A model generated the notes under the pieces. The model saw only the letters and a program-made list of their open reading frames with translations, was not told where the DNA came from and ran no database searches. Both the position numbers and the translations under genes were made by a program. 64,000 nucleotides of DNA, taken from Metabacillus kandeliae. GTDB lineage: Bacteria; Bacillota; Bacilli; Bacillales; Bacillaceae. Positions 8,897 through 17,327 of this stretch are shown here, one piece after another; the first letter of the stretch is position 1, and the number at the start of each line of letters is the position of its first letter. The stretch is taken from contig NZ_JAJOZE010000004.1 of assembly GCF_021166585.1 (NCBI RefSeq), forward strand, positions 1 to 64,000, given 5' to 3'.

Positions 8897-9571
8897 ATGG
8901 ATCAATCAGTTATTTGGGAAAAAGCAGAAAGCTATTTTCAATCAAAGCTTCATAAGGAAGATGAGATAATGGAGGCCGTTCTCCTTGCAAACCATGAAGC
9001 TGGCTTGCCTGCTATTGATGTATCTCCCTCACAGGGAAAGATGCTGTATTTATTCGCCAAGCTCAAATGTGCGAAAAACATACTTGAAATAGGGACGCTT
9101 GGAGGGTACAGCAGCATTTGGATGGGAAGAGCGCTTCCTGAAGATGGAAAGCTTACGACACTTGAATTTAGCGGCCGCCATGCGGATGTGGCAGATAAAA
9201 ATATAGAAACAGCGGGGCTAAGCAATAAAATTACCGTAATAAGAGGGGCTGCTCTTGATTCCTTAGAAGAATTGAAGAAAAACGGAGAAGGACCTTTTGA
9301 TTTTATTTTCATTGATGCTGATAAAATAAATAATGCGGCTTATATGAAATGGGCGCTCGAACTGTCAGAGCCTGGGACACTCATCATTGCTGACAATGTA
9401 ATCCGAAACGGCAGAGTAATAGAAGAAAACAACAGTGATCCAAGTGTCATCGGCGTTCGGCAGTTTGCTGATCTGCTCGCAGAGGAGCCGAGAATTGAAG
9501 CGGCCGCTTTGCAGACAGTCGGCTCTAAAGGCTATGACGGGTTTGTCATGGGGATTGTGAAGAATCAGTGA
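8897..9571 (+). CDS. SAM-dependent O-methyltransferase (family 3, YrrM-like)
   Basis: 224 residues of the catechol/caffeoyl-CoA type O-methyltransferase family. LEIGTLGGYSSIWM (about 62-75) is the SAM-binding motif I; FIFIDADK (about 136) and IADNVIRNG (about 160) supply the metal-binding Asp/Asn residues. Bacterial members methylate small catechols or modified tRNA uridines (TrmR/YrrM); which applies here cannot be told. Start chosen at ATG 8897 with AAAAGGGG 9 bases upstream. Confidence 0.88.
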   Translation: MDQSVIWEKAESYFQSKLHKEDEIMEAVLLANHEAGLPAIDVSPSQGKMLYLFAKLKCAKNILEIGTLGGYSSIWMGRALPEDGKLTTLEFSGRHADVADKNIETAGLSNKITVIRGAALDSLEELKKNGEGPFDFIFIDADKINNAAYMKWALELSEPGTLIIADNVIRNGRVIEENNSDPSVIGVRQFADLLAEEPRIEAAALQTVGSKGYDGFVMGIVKNQ

Positions 9572-9679
9572 AACCCGGTGAGGAAAGTCTTAGAATCGGG
9601 ACCATTCGTTCATGACGTTCGCGGAGTATTTAGTATAATAGTAGCCTGAATACGAAATAGAAAGAAGTGTTTTTCTTTA

Positions 9680-10774
9680 ATGATCTCATCAGGCGAACTG
9701 ATTCAAACGGCCATCAGCATTGGAATTTTCGTGCTTTTTTTGATCCTGCGAAAGCTGTTCACCAAGTACGTGTTTCAGCTGGTTATGAAGCTAAGCCATA
9801 AAACGCCAACGGATGTGTTTACCCATATACTGCTGTCGCTGGAAAAGCCGCTGCGCTGGTCTTTTGTGCTGCTCGGCATCTATACGGCGATTCATTATCT
9901 GCCTTTTTTGGACAACAAAATGGGAGTGGTCAATCAATTTTACCGCTCGTCCATCGTTATTCTCATTGCCTGGGCGCTCTACAATTTAACAGGGGTTTCT
10001 TCTATCTTCTTCAATAAAATCAATAAGCGGTTTGAGCTTGATATGGATGATATTCTGGCGCCGTTTCTCTCTAAGGTGCTGCGCTTTTTGATTTTTGCAT
10101 TAACCTTCAGCATAGTGGCGCAGGAATTTCACTATGATGTGAATGGCTTTGTCGCAGGGCTCGGCCTTGGCGGACTGGCTTTTGCCCTTGCTGCAAAGGA
10201 TACGATCGGGAATTTCTTCGGCGGCGTGATCCTGATTACGGAAAAGCCATTTACGCTCGGTGACTGGATCAAGACGCCGAATGCAGAAGGGGTCGTTGAA
10301 GAGATTTCATTCCGCAGCACAAAAATCAGAACGTTTCAGCAGTCGCTTGTCACCGTTCCGAATTCTACAATAGCGAATGAGCCCATCACAAACTGGACGA
10401 AAATGGGGAAAAGGCAAATTACATTCAATTTAGGCGTTACTTATCATGCCGAAGAAGAACAATTGCACGCAGCGGTAAAGCGTATTGAAAAGATGCTGCA
10501 GGAGCACGACGGCATCCATGATGATGTCATCATCGTTGCATTTGAAAAGTTCTCAGCCCATAGTCTTGATGTGTACGTGAACTGTTTTACCAAAACGACC
10601 GATTTCAAGTCGCATCTCCACATCAGACAGGATATTAATTTTAAAATTATGAAGATCTTTGAAGAGGAAAGCATCAGCTTTGCCTTTCCGACCCAAACGC
10701 TCATTGTAGAGCAAAACGGAAAGCGGAGTATGGAGACAGAAGAAGAAAGAAAATATGAGATGGCTCAGGGATAA
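9680..10774 (+). CDS. yhdY: MscS-family mechanosensitive channel
   Basis: 364 residues with four or five N-terminal membrane segments, then the pore-lining TM3 and beta domain: GLGLGGLAFALAAKDTIGNFFGG is the glycine/alanine-packed pore helix continuing into the conserved MscS region, followed by EKPFTLGDWI and VTVPNSTIANEPITNW. It should protect the cell against hypo-osmotic shock. It lies just before srtN, an arrangement I recall for yhdY-yhdZ in B. subtilis, hence the symbol. The ribosome site before the ATG is weak. A terminator separates it from srtN. Confidence 0.88.
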   Translation: MISSGELIQTAISIGIFVLFLILRKLFTKYVFQLVMKLSHKTPTDVFTHILLSLEKPLRWSFVLLGIYTAIHYLPFLDNKMGVVNQFYRSSIVILIAWALYNLTGVSSIFFNKINKRFELDMDDILAPFLSKVLRFLIFALTFSIVAQEFHYDVNGFVAGLGLGGLAFALAAKDTIGNFFGGVILITEKPFTLGDWIKTPNAEGVVEEISFRSTKIRTFQQSLVTVPNSTIANEPITNWTKMGKRQITFNLGVTYHAEEEQLHAAVKRIEKMLQEHDGIHDDVIIVAFEKFSAHSLDVYVNCFTKTTDFKSHLHIRQDINFKIMKIFEEESISFAFPTQTLIVEQNGKRSMETEEERKYEMAQG

Positions 10775-10775
10775 G

Positions 10776-10803
10776 AAAACCGCTGCTGCACAGCGGTTTT
10801 TTA
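10776..10803 (+). terminator. Terminator of the MscS gene
   Basis: Perfect 10-bp stem AAAACCGCTG / CAGCGGTTTT around loop CTGCA, continuing into T residues. Confidence 0.88.
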
Positions 10804-10831
10804 TCTCACTCTAAAGGGATGGTGCTGGCTA

Positions 10832-11566
10832 ATGGAGCAGGAAATAAGAAAGCTAAAAGCGATGATCAGCGAAGCTAAAACGATCTCTGTCCTAACAGGG
10901 GCCGGTATCAGTACGGAGTCCGGCATTCCGGATTTCCGCTCAACGAAGGGGCTTTGGAGAGAAGATGTATCCCGAATGGATGTGATCAGCAGGGACTATT
11001 TTGAGAGGGAGCCCGAGCTTTTTTGGAAATATTTCAAGGACATTTTTCAGATCAAGCTCAGTCATTCCTATGAGCCGAACAGCGGGCATCTGCTGCTGAA
11101 GGAGCTGGAGAGGAGCGGCAAGGATGTTCGGATATTTACGCAGAATGTGGATGGCCTTCATCATAAAGCAGGAAGCGGAAAAGTGTATGAACTCCATGGC
11201 TCGATCCTTTTTGCTGCCTGTCCTGAATGCGGTAAAGAGCACCATCTTGACTACATTAATGAACAAATTGTCCCGCTGTGTTCAGATGAAGCCTGCCAAC
11301 AGATCTTAAAGCCTGATGTGGTGCTGTTCGGTGATATGGTCCGATGCTTTGAGGAAATGTATGAAAGCATCAGTGAGTCCGATTTATTTTTGGTGATCGG
11401 CACATCGCTCGAAGTATTTCCAGTCAGACAGGTTCCTCTCGACTTCAGGCACAAAGCAACCCTCGGCATGGTATTGATTAATGCTGAACCGACAAGGCTT
11501 GACCCTGTGTTTGATCTTGTTATACATGGAAAATCCGGTGCAATTGCAAAAGCGCTGGCTGAATAA
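10832..11566 (+). CDS. srtN: NAD-dependent protein deacetylase, sirtuin
   Basis: A complete 244-residue Sir2 protein. LTGAGISTESGIPDFRS is the NAD-binding signature, TQNVDGLH and the ELHGS histidine form the active site. Four cysteines (CPEC near residue 130, then C-SDEA-C) form the zinc knuckle. LFGDMV and VIGTSLEV are the usual late Rossmann segments. The enzyme removes acyl groups from lysines, for example on acetyl-CoA synthetase, using NAD. It follows the MscS channel gene but has its own leader after a terminator. Confidence 0.93.
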   Translation: MEQEIRKLKAMISEAKTISVLTGAGISTESGIPDFRSTKGLWREDVSRMDVISRDYFEREPELFWKYFKDIFQIKLSHSYEPNSGHLLLKELERSGKDVRIFTQNVDGLHHKAGSGKVYELHGSILFAACPECGKEHHLDYINEQIVPLCSDEACQQILKPDVVLFGDMVRCFEEMYESISESDLFLVIGTSLEVFPVRQVPLDFRHKATLGMVLINAEPTRLDPVFDLVIHGKSGAIAKALAE

Positions 11567-11569
11567 GAA

Positions 11570-11598
11570 GGCTTGGAGCATGCTCCAGGTCTTTTTTT
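11570..11598 (+). terminator. Terminator of srtN
   Basis: A nearly self-complementary GGCTTGGAGC / GCTCCAGGTC stem with minimal loop, followed by a run of seven T residues. Confidence 0.8.
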
Positions 11599-11643
11599 CA
11601 TAGAGTAGAAGAGGACAAGACTGCCGAGAGAAGGGACAAGTGG

Positions 11644-12237
11644 ATGAAAAGAAAACTTATCTGCATTATCGCAGGAGGCATCCTGCTTGGCATTGGTGTA
11701 AATGCCTTTATTCTGCCGCTTGGAATCATGAATGGCGGTGTTTTTGGCATCGGCCTCTTGCTGCACTATTTGTTCGGCTGGAAAACCGGGCTTCTGATCC
11801 TTTGCGTGAACACCCCAATTTACCTGGCAGCCCTGAAATATCATCGGGACTATTTTTTTAATGCGCTTATCGGTATGGCTTCAGCTGTGTTTTTTATTGA
11901 ACTGCTCTTTCCCATTCATATGTTCTTCCATCTCCCATACATTGCAGGGGCAGCGGCAGGAGGGCTTTTTTCCGGAACAGGGACCGGGCTGATGCTCAGG
12001 CAAAAAACAAGCCCTGGAGGAATTGATCTGCTGGCGCTGATGATCTCGAAAAGAACTGCTGTTAATCCTGGGCTGATCATGGCCGCAATGGATGCGCTCA
12101 TCATCAGTGCAGGGCTGTTTCTTTTAAAGGATATCAGGCTGCTGTATTCGCTCCTCCTGATAGGCATTGCAGGAACTATTGCCGGATTGTTTACTTCTGT
12201 AGTCTCCATTCAGTTTTTCCCTGGAAAAAAGAGCTAG
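11644..12237 (+). CDS. YitT-family membrane protein lacking the cytosolic DUF2179 domain
   Basis: 197 residues, five predicted membrane segments, with the YitT/DUF161 pattern: LGIGVNAFILPLGIMNGGVFG near the N-terminus and GLMLRQKTSPGGIDLLALMIS in the middle. Typical YitT proteins are about 280 residues with a C-terminal DUF2179 domain; this one stops after the membrane part. The role of the family is not settled. The stop codon abuts the convergent DUF4396 gene with no space between them. Confidence 0.78.
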   Translation: MKRKLICIIAGGILLGIGVNAFILPLGIMNGGVFGIGLLLHYLFGWKTGLLILCVNTPIYLAALKYHRDYFFNALIGMASAVFFIELLFPIHMFFHLPYIAGAAAGGLFSGTGTGLMLRQKTSPGGIDLLALMISKRTAVNPGLIMAAMDALIISAGLFLLKDIRLLYSLLLIGIAGTIAGLFTSVVSIQFFPGKKS

Positions 12238-12897
12238 CTACATGCCGTGTTTAACACCTCTTTTTACAAGAAGCCAGTTTGCGGGGTAGCTCGTTGCCAG
12301 GCCAAGAATCATCGCAATCTGCATCATAAACCAGTAAACAAACGTGTCAGGGGAAGGCGGATTGGTGAATAGCAGAAAATGGACAATCGCCATCCAGCCG
12401 AACATGCCGACTTCAAAAGCAATCAGCGAGAGGGTATCCGCCTTGGCTGCTTCGCCGAATCCCCTGAGCCAGCTTATGTTTTCCCCCATTTTCTTTTTCA
12501 TCGGCACGATGGAAAATACCTGAAAAAAAAGCCCGAAAATGTAGGCAAGAATAAATTCTACCGTATAATGGGCAAAAAGTGCAGACCCCCCCACTGTTAA
12601 TCCTGTGAAAAAGACGATCGGCACCCCAATCGCGTCGCCTGCCGTACACCCGCCTGAACAATGGCTTGCGGAGACAAAAACGCTTTGCCAAAACGGCTTT
12701 TTATCATGCATGCCCTTTTTCCCCAATTTCCAATAAAACCATATGGCAAACGGACCAAGATATAGCCCGTTAATCGGCCAAACAATGTTCATGATTGGCA
12801 TTTCCTGCGGGTGGCGGATCACATCGATCAAGATGATCAGTGCAGAAAGCAGGCCGGCTGCCACCGCAATAATGGAAATAGTTTGAATGAGTTCCAT
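12238..12897 (-). CDS. DUF4396 integral membrane protein
   Basis: 219 residues, about five membrane segments, with the distinctive motif SASHCSGGCTAGDAIG (two cysteines and a histidine next to a helix) that typifies DUF4396, and a PxNGLYLGPFAIWFYW first half. The cysteine/histidine cluster could bind metal or copper, an inference from composition only. The start at 12897 (MELIQ) has GGAG eight bases upstream; the ATG at 12903 would lie too near it. The gene ends head-on against the YitT-like gene. Confidence 0.72.
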   Translation of the reverse strand: MELIQTISIIAVAAGLLSALIILIDVIRHPQEMPIMNIVWPINGLYLGPFAIWFYWKLGKKGMHDKKPFWQSVFVSASHCSGGCTAGDAIGVPIVFFTGLTVGGSALFAHYTVEFILAYIFGLFFQVFSIVPMKKKMGENISWLRGFGEAAKADTLSLIAFEVGMFGWMAIVHFLLFTNPPSPDTFVYWFMMQIAMILGLATSYPANWLLVKRGVKHGM

Positions 12898-13022
12898 GTG
12901 CATCGCTCCATTACTAAGGTTATTTATTATTTAATTGCCTCTATCATATTATTTAAACCTGTATGGCCAATGCGCTGGTTTGTTAAACTAAGCAAATCAC
13001 GAAAAGGAAGGGGCACCAGGAA

Positions 13023-13682
13023 ATGACGGTATTGGAAGTGACAGCAAAAATACTTCTCACCTATGTTTTGCTTTTGCTGCTTACCAGACTGATGGGAAAA
13101 AAAGAAATCAGTCAAATGACGTTCTTTAATTTTGTTTCTGCCATTACCATCGGTACCTTAGGAGGGTCTTTAATTACTGATCAGTCATTAGGCATCCGTA
13201 ACGGGGTTTTAATTTTAGTGGAATGGACTGTGATTACCATCATCGCAGGATACATAGGATTGCAATCGAAAGGAACCAGAAGGGCGTTAGAAGGAGAGCC
13301 TTCTATTGTGATAAAGAATGGCAAAGTAATGGAGGAAACCCTGAAAAAACTGAGGCTTGATATGGAGGGGTTAAAGGCGCAGCTGCGGGAAAAGGACATT
13401 TTTTCAATTGGTGAAGCAGACACCGCAATCATTGAAACAAACGGAAAACTATCAGTACGTAAAAAGAATGCTGCAAACACTTTTATTTTTCCGGAAACAA
13501 CAGAAATTGCTTCTGAAGGCAAAGCAAACTTGGGAAATTTAGCAAAGCTGCATTTATCGGAAGAGTGGCTGCACAATCAGCTGATAAGAGCAGGGGCTCC
13601 TTCTCTTGAAAACGTGTTTTATGCTGAAATTCAAAAGAACGGCTTGTTGTATGTTGATTTGTATCAGGATAGAGAAAGCTGA
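13023..13682 (+). CDS. DUF421 (YetF/YcaP family) membrane protein
   Basis: 219 residues: three N-terminal membrane segments containing LLTRLMGKKEISQMTFFNFVSAITIGTLGG in DUF421 fashion, then the soluble domain with RALEGEPSIVIKNGKVMEETLKKLRL. Bacillus encodes several such proteins (YetF, YdfS, YkjA, YrbG); some act in spores or in envelope stress, but I cannot choose among them. AAGGAAGGGG precedes the ATG. Confidence 0.82.
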   Translation: MTVLEVTAKILLTYVLLLLLTRLMGKKEISQMTFFNFVSAITIGTLGGSLITDQSLGIRNGVLILVEWTVITIIAGYIGLQSKGTRRALEGEPSIVIKNGKVMEETLKKLRLDMEGLKAQLREKDIFSIGEADTAIIETNGKLSVRKKNAANTFIFPETTEIASEGKANLGNLAKLHLSEEWLHNQLIRAGAPSLENVFYAEIQKNGLLYVDLYQDRES

Positions 13683-13708
13683 TCTAGCGGACATACCCTT
13701 CCTTCACA

Positions 13709-13738
13709 GAAAAAACAGCCCGTAAAAAGGGCTGTTTC
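13709..13738 (-). terminator. Bidirectional terminator between the DUF421 gene and yheN
   Basis: Eight-bp stem AACAGCCC / GGGCTGTT. On the minus strand it is followed by six T residues, suiting yheN; on the plus strand it has a shorter T tail. Confidence 0.82.
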
Positions 13739-13739
13739 A

Positions 13740-14618
13740 CTACCTGAACTGAACAGGTTTTAAATGTTCATTTACTGTTTTGAACTGATATCCTTTGTTT
13801 TTTAATTTAGTCAGCAGTGTATCGACAGAGGACAAACTTCCTGCACGGTCATGCATAAGGACAACGATTGGCTGGCGGGGGAAATTCTTTTTTTGCCTTT
13901 CAATTTGCTTGTAGACTTCATTTGCAACATTTTTATCTTTGTATTTCCAGTCATCGCTGTCAACATTCCAATCCCAATAAATAAACCCGGAAGCAGTAAG
14001 TGCTTTCTTTTCGGCCGCTGTTAAAAGCGGCTTGCTGCCGTACGGCGTGCGAACCAGGGAAGACCGAACGCCAGTAACAGATCTTAGAGCTGCCTGAGCC
14101 GTTTTCATTTCTCCGGTAACCGTTTCAGGAGAACGGTAGAAAAGCTTCGGGCTGTGTGAAACACCATGAAGACCAAGGCTGTGTCCATCCTTATCAATCC
14201 GTTTCACTTCATCCTGATATTTCTTTATGCCGGGCTCCAGCATAAAAAAAGAAGCTTTTACATGATGCTTTTCGAGAAGATCAAGCAGCTTGCCAGTGGT
14301 CCGCGTCGGGCCATCATCAAACGTTAAGTAAATGGTATCGGCATCACCCGGGGATACCATTTTTGCCGGCTGCTTGATTACCGTATTTTTTGTTTCCGAA
14401 TGTTTCTTCACAGGTATCTTCTTTGCGGCAGTCTGCACAGCTGCTGTTTCTTTCTTTGCAGCCTTCTGCTCATTTGCCGTTTCTTTCTTCATCTGCTCCT
14501 TCGCTTTACTCTTTTCGGCAGATGCATCCCATAAGAAAAGCAATAAGGTGCACATCAGCACCAGTGTTAAAGACTTTGCCAGCAGTAGCGGCAGAGTGAT
14601 TTCTCTCTTTTTATTCAT
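13740..14618 (-). CDS. yheN: Polysaccharide deacetylase family protein, YheN-like
   Basis: 292 residues: an N-terminal membrane anchor or uncleaved signal (LLLAKSLTLVLMCTLLLFLW), a Lys/Ala/Glu-rich linker (about 35-90), then a NodB homology domain. The catalytic motifs are TFDDGP (metal Asp and base Asp), SLGLHGVSHSP (HxxxH metal ligands), RTPYGS, YWDWNVDSDDW and VVLMHD, so it should be an active deacetylase of a cell-surface polymer. Position and length match B. subtilis YheN. Three ATG codons are stacked; the third (14618) has the best 8-base spacing from GGAG. Confidence 0.88.
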   Translation of the reverse strand: MNKKREITLPLLLAKSLTLVLMCTLLLFLWDASAEKSKAKEQMKKETANEQKAAKKETAAVQTAAKKIPVKKHSETKNTVIKQPAKMVSPGDADTIYLTFDDGPTRTTGKLLDLLEKHHVKASFFMLEPGIKKYQDEVKRIDKDGHSLGLHGVSHSPKLFYRSPETVTGEMKTAQAALRSVTGVRSSLVRTPYGSKPLLTAAEKKALTASGFIYWDWNVDSDDWKYKDKNVANEVYKQIERQKKNFPRQPIVVLMHDRAGSLSSVDTLLTKLKNKGYQFKTVNEHLKPVQFR

Positions 14619-14817
14619 CATCATCTCTCCAGCGCTGCATGAAATCAGAAGCTGTTTTCCCCACTAAAAGTGTAACGAATTCCAAAATGCTAAACAATAA
14701 CAAACATGTTACATTTTGATCTAATTTCCTTAACTGCCCACTTTTTTCTCGTAAAAAAGAAAAAAAGAAAGCCGTTTGAAACAGGCTTTCTTCGGGTATA
14801 AAGTACTGGATGTTAGA

Positions 14818-15543
14818 CTAAATTTTTCCTGCTAGAAGAACTTGGCCTTTCGGTGATGGCTGGTTCTTTTGGTTTTCAATGGTTATGGCAACGGTATCCC
14901 ATTTATGCTTGCTGCCCTCAGGGATCGTGTAGAGCACCGTGCCTTTACCTGACTTATCAGGGACAAAGTATCCTGCTGGGTAAGGTTTGTTATTTTCGAG
15001 CAGCCAAACCTGATAAATCTCTCCTTTGGATAAGCCTTTTAAATTTTCAGCCTGTAAAACGAGCTGATTATCATTTTCATTTTTCAATAAGGAAGCCGTT
15101 GCTGTCATAGAAGAACCTGATTGCGTCGCTGCAAGGCCAACCTGATTTTCCAAGGCTAGATTTTGAGTGTCATTTTTCTGATTAATCAGCCAGGCGTTGC
15201 CGATTAATGAAAGGAAAAGGGCTGCAGCCATAGCAGGCAAGATCCATGAACGTTTCCTGGGAGGGTTTGTCGGACCAGGTTTTTTTGGCGTTTCTGCTCT
15301 TATATCTTCCTTTTGTGTGTTTTCCTCTAAAACATTAGCCAGTATTCTCTCTTTCATACCGGAGGGAGGGGAAGCCGGCTCTGAAAAATAAGGAAGATCT
15401 TCTGTCAGCATAGCAAGCTCTTTCAATTCTTCTCTGCATTCATCGCACTCAAGCAAATGCTGTTCAAATTCTCTTTTCTCTTTTTCAGGCAATAAATCAT
15501 TGAAATAATCGAGCGTTAATTCGCAATAGTTGTTATCCTCCAT
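14818..15543 (-). CDS. Anti-sigma factor (zinc-finger + RskA-like C-terminal domain)
   Basis: 241 residues. The N-terminus has a zinc anti-sigma motif (HLLECDEC, about residues 35-45), a single membrane segment follows (SWILPAMAAALFLSLIGNAW, about 100-120), and the exported C-terminal part is an RskA-type domain (IYQVWLLENNKPYPAGYF, GTVLYTIP). It should hold the sigma factor encoded just upstream at the membrane until a surface signal arrives. The start at 15543 has AGGGGGG seven bases upstream and overlaps the sigma gene by 11 bp, consistent with translational coupling. Confidence 0.88.
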   Translation of the reverse strand: MEDNNYCELTLDYFNDLLPEKEKREFEQHLLECDECREELKELAMLTEDLPYFSEPASPPSGMKERILANVLEENTQKEDIRAETPKKPGPTNPPRKRSWILPAMAAALFLSLIGNAWLINQKNDTQNLALENQVGLAATQSGSSMTATASLLKNENDNQLVLQAENLKGLSKGEIYQVWLLENNKPYPAGYFVPDKSGKGTVLYTIPEGSKHKWDTVAITIENQKNQPSPKGQVLLAGKI

Positions 15544-16102
15544 GACCAGACCCCCCTTCCGCAGCCATTGCATTTCTTAAATGTTTTAAAGCCAATCGTA
15601 TTCTTCCTTTCACCGTGCCAAGCGGCAGCTTAAACGTTTCCGAAATTTTTTGCTGGCTTTGCCCCTTAAAATAAAATTGCTCAATCATGAGACGCTGTTC
15701 ACTGCTTAATGTTGAAACAGCCTTATGAATTTCCTGCCGTTTTTCATTCCATTCCGCTGTTTCTTCAACACTTTTCCCGCCATCAGCCTGCAGGGCATCA
15801 CTCTCAAGCAATTCTACCGTTACCTGCTTCTTCTCTTTGCGAAGCCGGTCAATCGCTTTATTCCGTGTAACCGTCAAAATCCACGAAGAAAACTTTCCCT
15901 TTGACTTGTCGTAGGTTCCGCTGTCATTCCAGACTTTCATAAAGACATCCTGCAGCACTTCCTCTGCAAGCTTCTCATCCTTTGTAATCCGCATGGCAAA
16001 AGAGAAAAGGATCTTTTCATACCGATTATACAGCTTTTCAAGCGCACTGCGGTCTTTCTTGAGGATTTCTTCGTAAAGTATTGCGTCATCCCTTTCTGTC
16101 AT
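15533..16102 (-). CDS. ECF-type RNA polymerase sigma factor
   Basis: 189 residues with sigma region 2 (FAMRITKDEKLAEEVLQDVFMKVWN; SSWILTVTRNKAIDRLRK) and region 4 (SSEQRLMIEQFYFKGQSQQKI and LPLGTVKGRIRLALKHLR). With the co-transcribed RskA-like anti-sigma it forms a self-contained envelope-signal module. GAGGAG lies before the ATG. Such factors usually transcribe their own operon; I could not identify the cognate promoter in the leader with confidence. A GGACAGT repeat array lies upstream. Confidence 0.9.
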   Translation of the reverse strand: MTERDDAILYEEILKKDRSALEKLYNRYEKILFSFAMRITKDEKLAEEVLQDVFMKVWNDSGTYDKSKGKFSSWILTVTRNKAIDRLRKEKKQVTVELLESDALQADGGKSVEETAEWNEKRQEIHKAVSTLSSEQRLMIEQFYFKGQSQQKISETFKLPLGTVKGRIRLALKHLRNAMAAEGGSGHGG

Positions 16103-16305
16103 TGCAAATCTCCTCTATTTATATAAGAATTTACTAAATTAAGAATACCATGCTTGTTACAGAGAGGAAAACGTTAAGGAAATTACAATGCTTACTAATA
16201 AATACGATAGAATTTTTAATTTGTATCAGTCAGATGGAAAAAAATTTGCGGAGCGGAGAGGGGAAAGATAGCGGCAACTAGATTTAAATCAGCGGTTTCA
16301 GCTTT

Positions 16306-16644
16306 GGACAGTAGTAGCAATGTATTGGACAGTAGAAGCTTCAAATTGGACAGTAAGCGTACTGTTTTGGACAGTTAGGCACTAAGAACGGACTGTTGAA
16401 CTTGTGAAACCGACAGTGAATGGAAAAGCCGGCTTTTCATTCGATTTACTGACGGGGAGCGAGCGGCAAAACTTGATTATTAACCGCCAAAACTAATTTT
16501 AACCAGCCGTTTCAGCTTGGACAGTAGGAGGCCTGCTTTGGACAGTAAGAGCTCCAGCTTGGACAGTAAACTCACTGTTTTGTACAGTAAGGCACTGAAA
16601 TCGGACAGTAAAACTTGTAAAACCGGCAGTTAATGGAAAATCCG
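16306..16644. repeat. Two 6-unit arrays of a 21-bp repeat, core GGACAGT
   Basis: Cores (GGACAGT or near variants GGACTGT, CGACAGT, GTACAGT, CGGCAGT) begin at 16306, 16327, 16348, 16369, 16390, 16411 and again at 16519, 16540, 16561, 16582, 16603, 16624: exactly every 21 bp. The bases between cores vary. The two six-unit blocks are 213 bp apart and are linked by a spacer containing GGGAGCGAGCGGCAAAA. No reading frame is preserved. The same macro-unit recurs at 62.3 kb. It occupies the gap downstream of the DUF5316 gene and upstream of the sigma operon. Confidence 0.85.
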
Positions 16645-16747
16645 TCCTTTGGTTACCTTCCCTGAACAGGGAGGGAGCGGTAAAATTAAATTATTAGACT
16701 GCAAACTTGACTTTTGCGCCCCCCTGTTCTCAAGCACATGCTAATCC

Positions 16748-17032
16748 TCATCCAAAATAGTGAAGAAGCACGGCACCAGCAAGGCTCGGAACTCCTGCAA
16801 GCAAAAGCTTTACCGACCAGCTGAAGCGCTGGCGCCGGTCCGCGGTTGTTTCTGAGTAGTGATTGGCCCTCATTCTGTCGCCGCTGACAGCTGCTCCTGA
16901 AATAATAACAGACAGTCCGATCAGTACAGCTCCTGTGATAAATAAGTAACTTTGCAGCTGCCCTGGGCCGAATAGCAGGGATGCCAGCACAGCCAATATG
17001 GCGAGCCCGACCCCGATTAAAAATGCTTTCAT
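16748..17032 (-). CDS. Small membrane protein, DUF5316-like
   Basis: 94 residues: two N-terminal membrane helices (FLIGVGLAILAVLASLLF and YLFITGAVLIGLSVIISGAA), a polar stretch with several arginines, then a third helix near the end (LLLAGVPSLAGAVLLHYFG). This arrangement matches small DUF5316-type proteins as I recall them. AAAGGGAG lies eight bases before the ATG. Function unknown. Confidence 0.7.
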   Translation of the reverse strand: MKAFLIGVGLAILAVLASLLFGPGQLQSYLFITGAVLIGLSVIISGAAVSGDRMRANHYSETTADRRQRFSWSVKLLLAGVPSLAGAVLLHYFG

Positions 17033-17122
17033 GTCAAAACTCCCTTTGGTTAATTATGTTAATTTTACCAGCTGGGTATACTGCTAACAATCTCTTTTTA
17101 GTGAAAGGGCGGGAACAGCGGG

Positions 17123-17230
17123 ATGCTTGGATCAATCCTGATGGCTTTGTGCGGCGGGGCGGCGCTTGTCCTTGTACAGGGGCTGGCAAGGTATACGGAA
17201 GGCTGGGAAAGTGAGAAAGAATCAGATTGA
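17123..17230 (+). CDS. Possible small membrane protein of 35 residues
   Basis: A short ATG frame encodes one hydrophobic segment (MLGSILMALCGGAALVLVQG) followed by a charged tail ending ESEKESD. GGGCGGGAACAGCGGG upstream can serve as a ribosome site only weakly. It lies immediately before the murQ promoter. The amphipathic layout suits a small membrane protein, but there is no other support. Confidence 0.35.
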   Translation: MLGSILMALCGGAALVLVQGLARYTEGWESEKESD

Positions 17231-17291
17231 AATAAAATTTTAAATATAATAGTATAATATTGAAATAAATATTCATCTCACATATAATAGT
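17226..17291 (+). promoter_or_regulatory. Sigma-A promoter of the mur operon with duplicated elements
   Basis: TTGAAA (17260-17265) and TATAAT (17283-17288) with a 17-bp spacer make a near-consensus sigma-A promoter about 40 bp before murQ. The surrounding words are doubled: ATTGAAATAAA at 17226 and 17259 (33 bp apart) and ATATAATAGT at 17244 and 17282. The repeated ATTGAAATAAA boxes, one covering the -35, are candidates for binding by the RpiR-type regulator MurR encoded in the operon. Confidence 0.7.
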
Positions 17292-17327
17292 GAGGAAACA
17301 GAAAAATATATTGGAGGTTCGCGAAGC

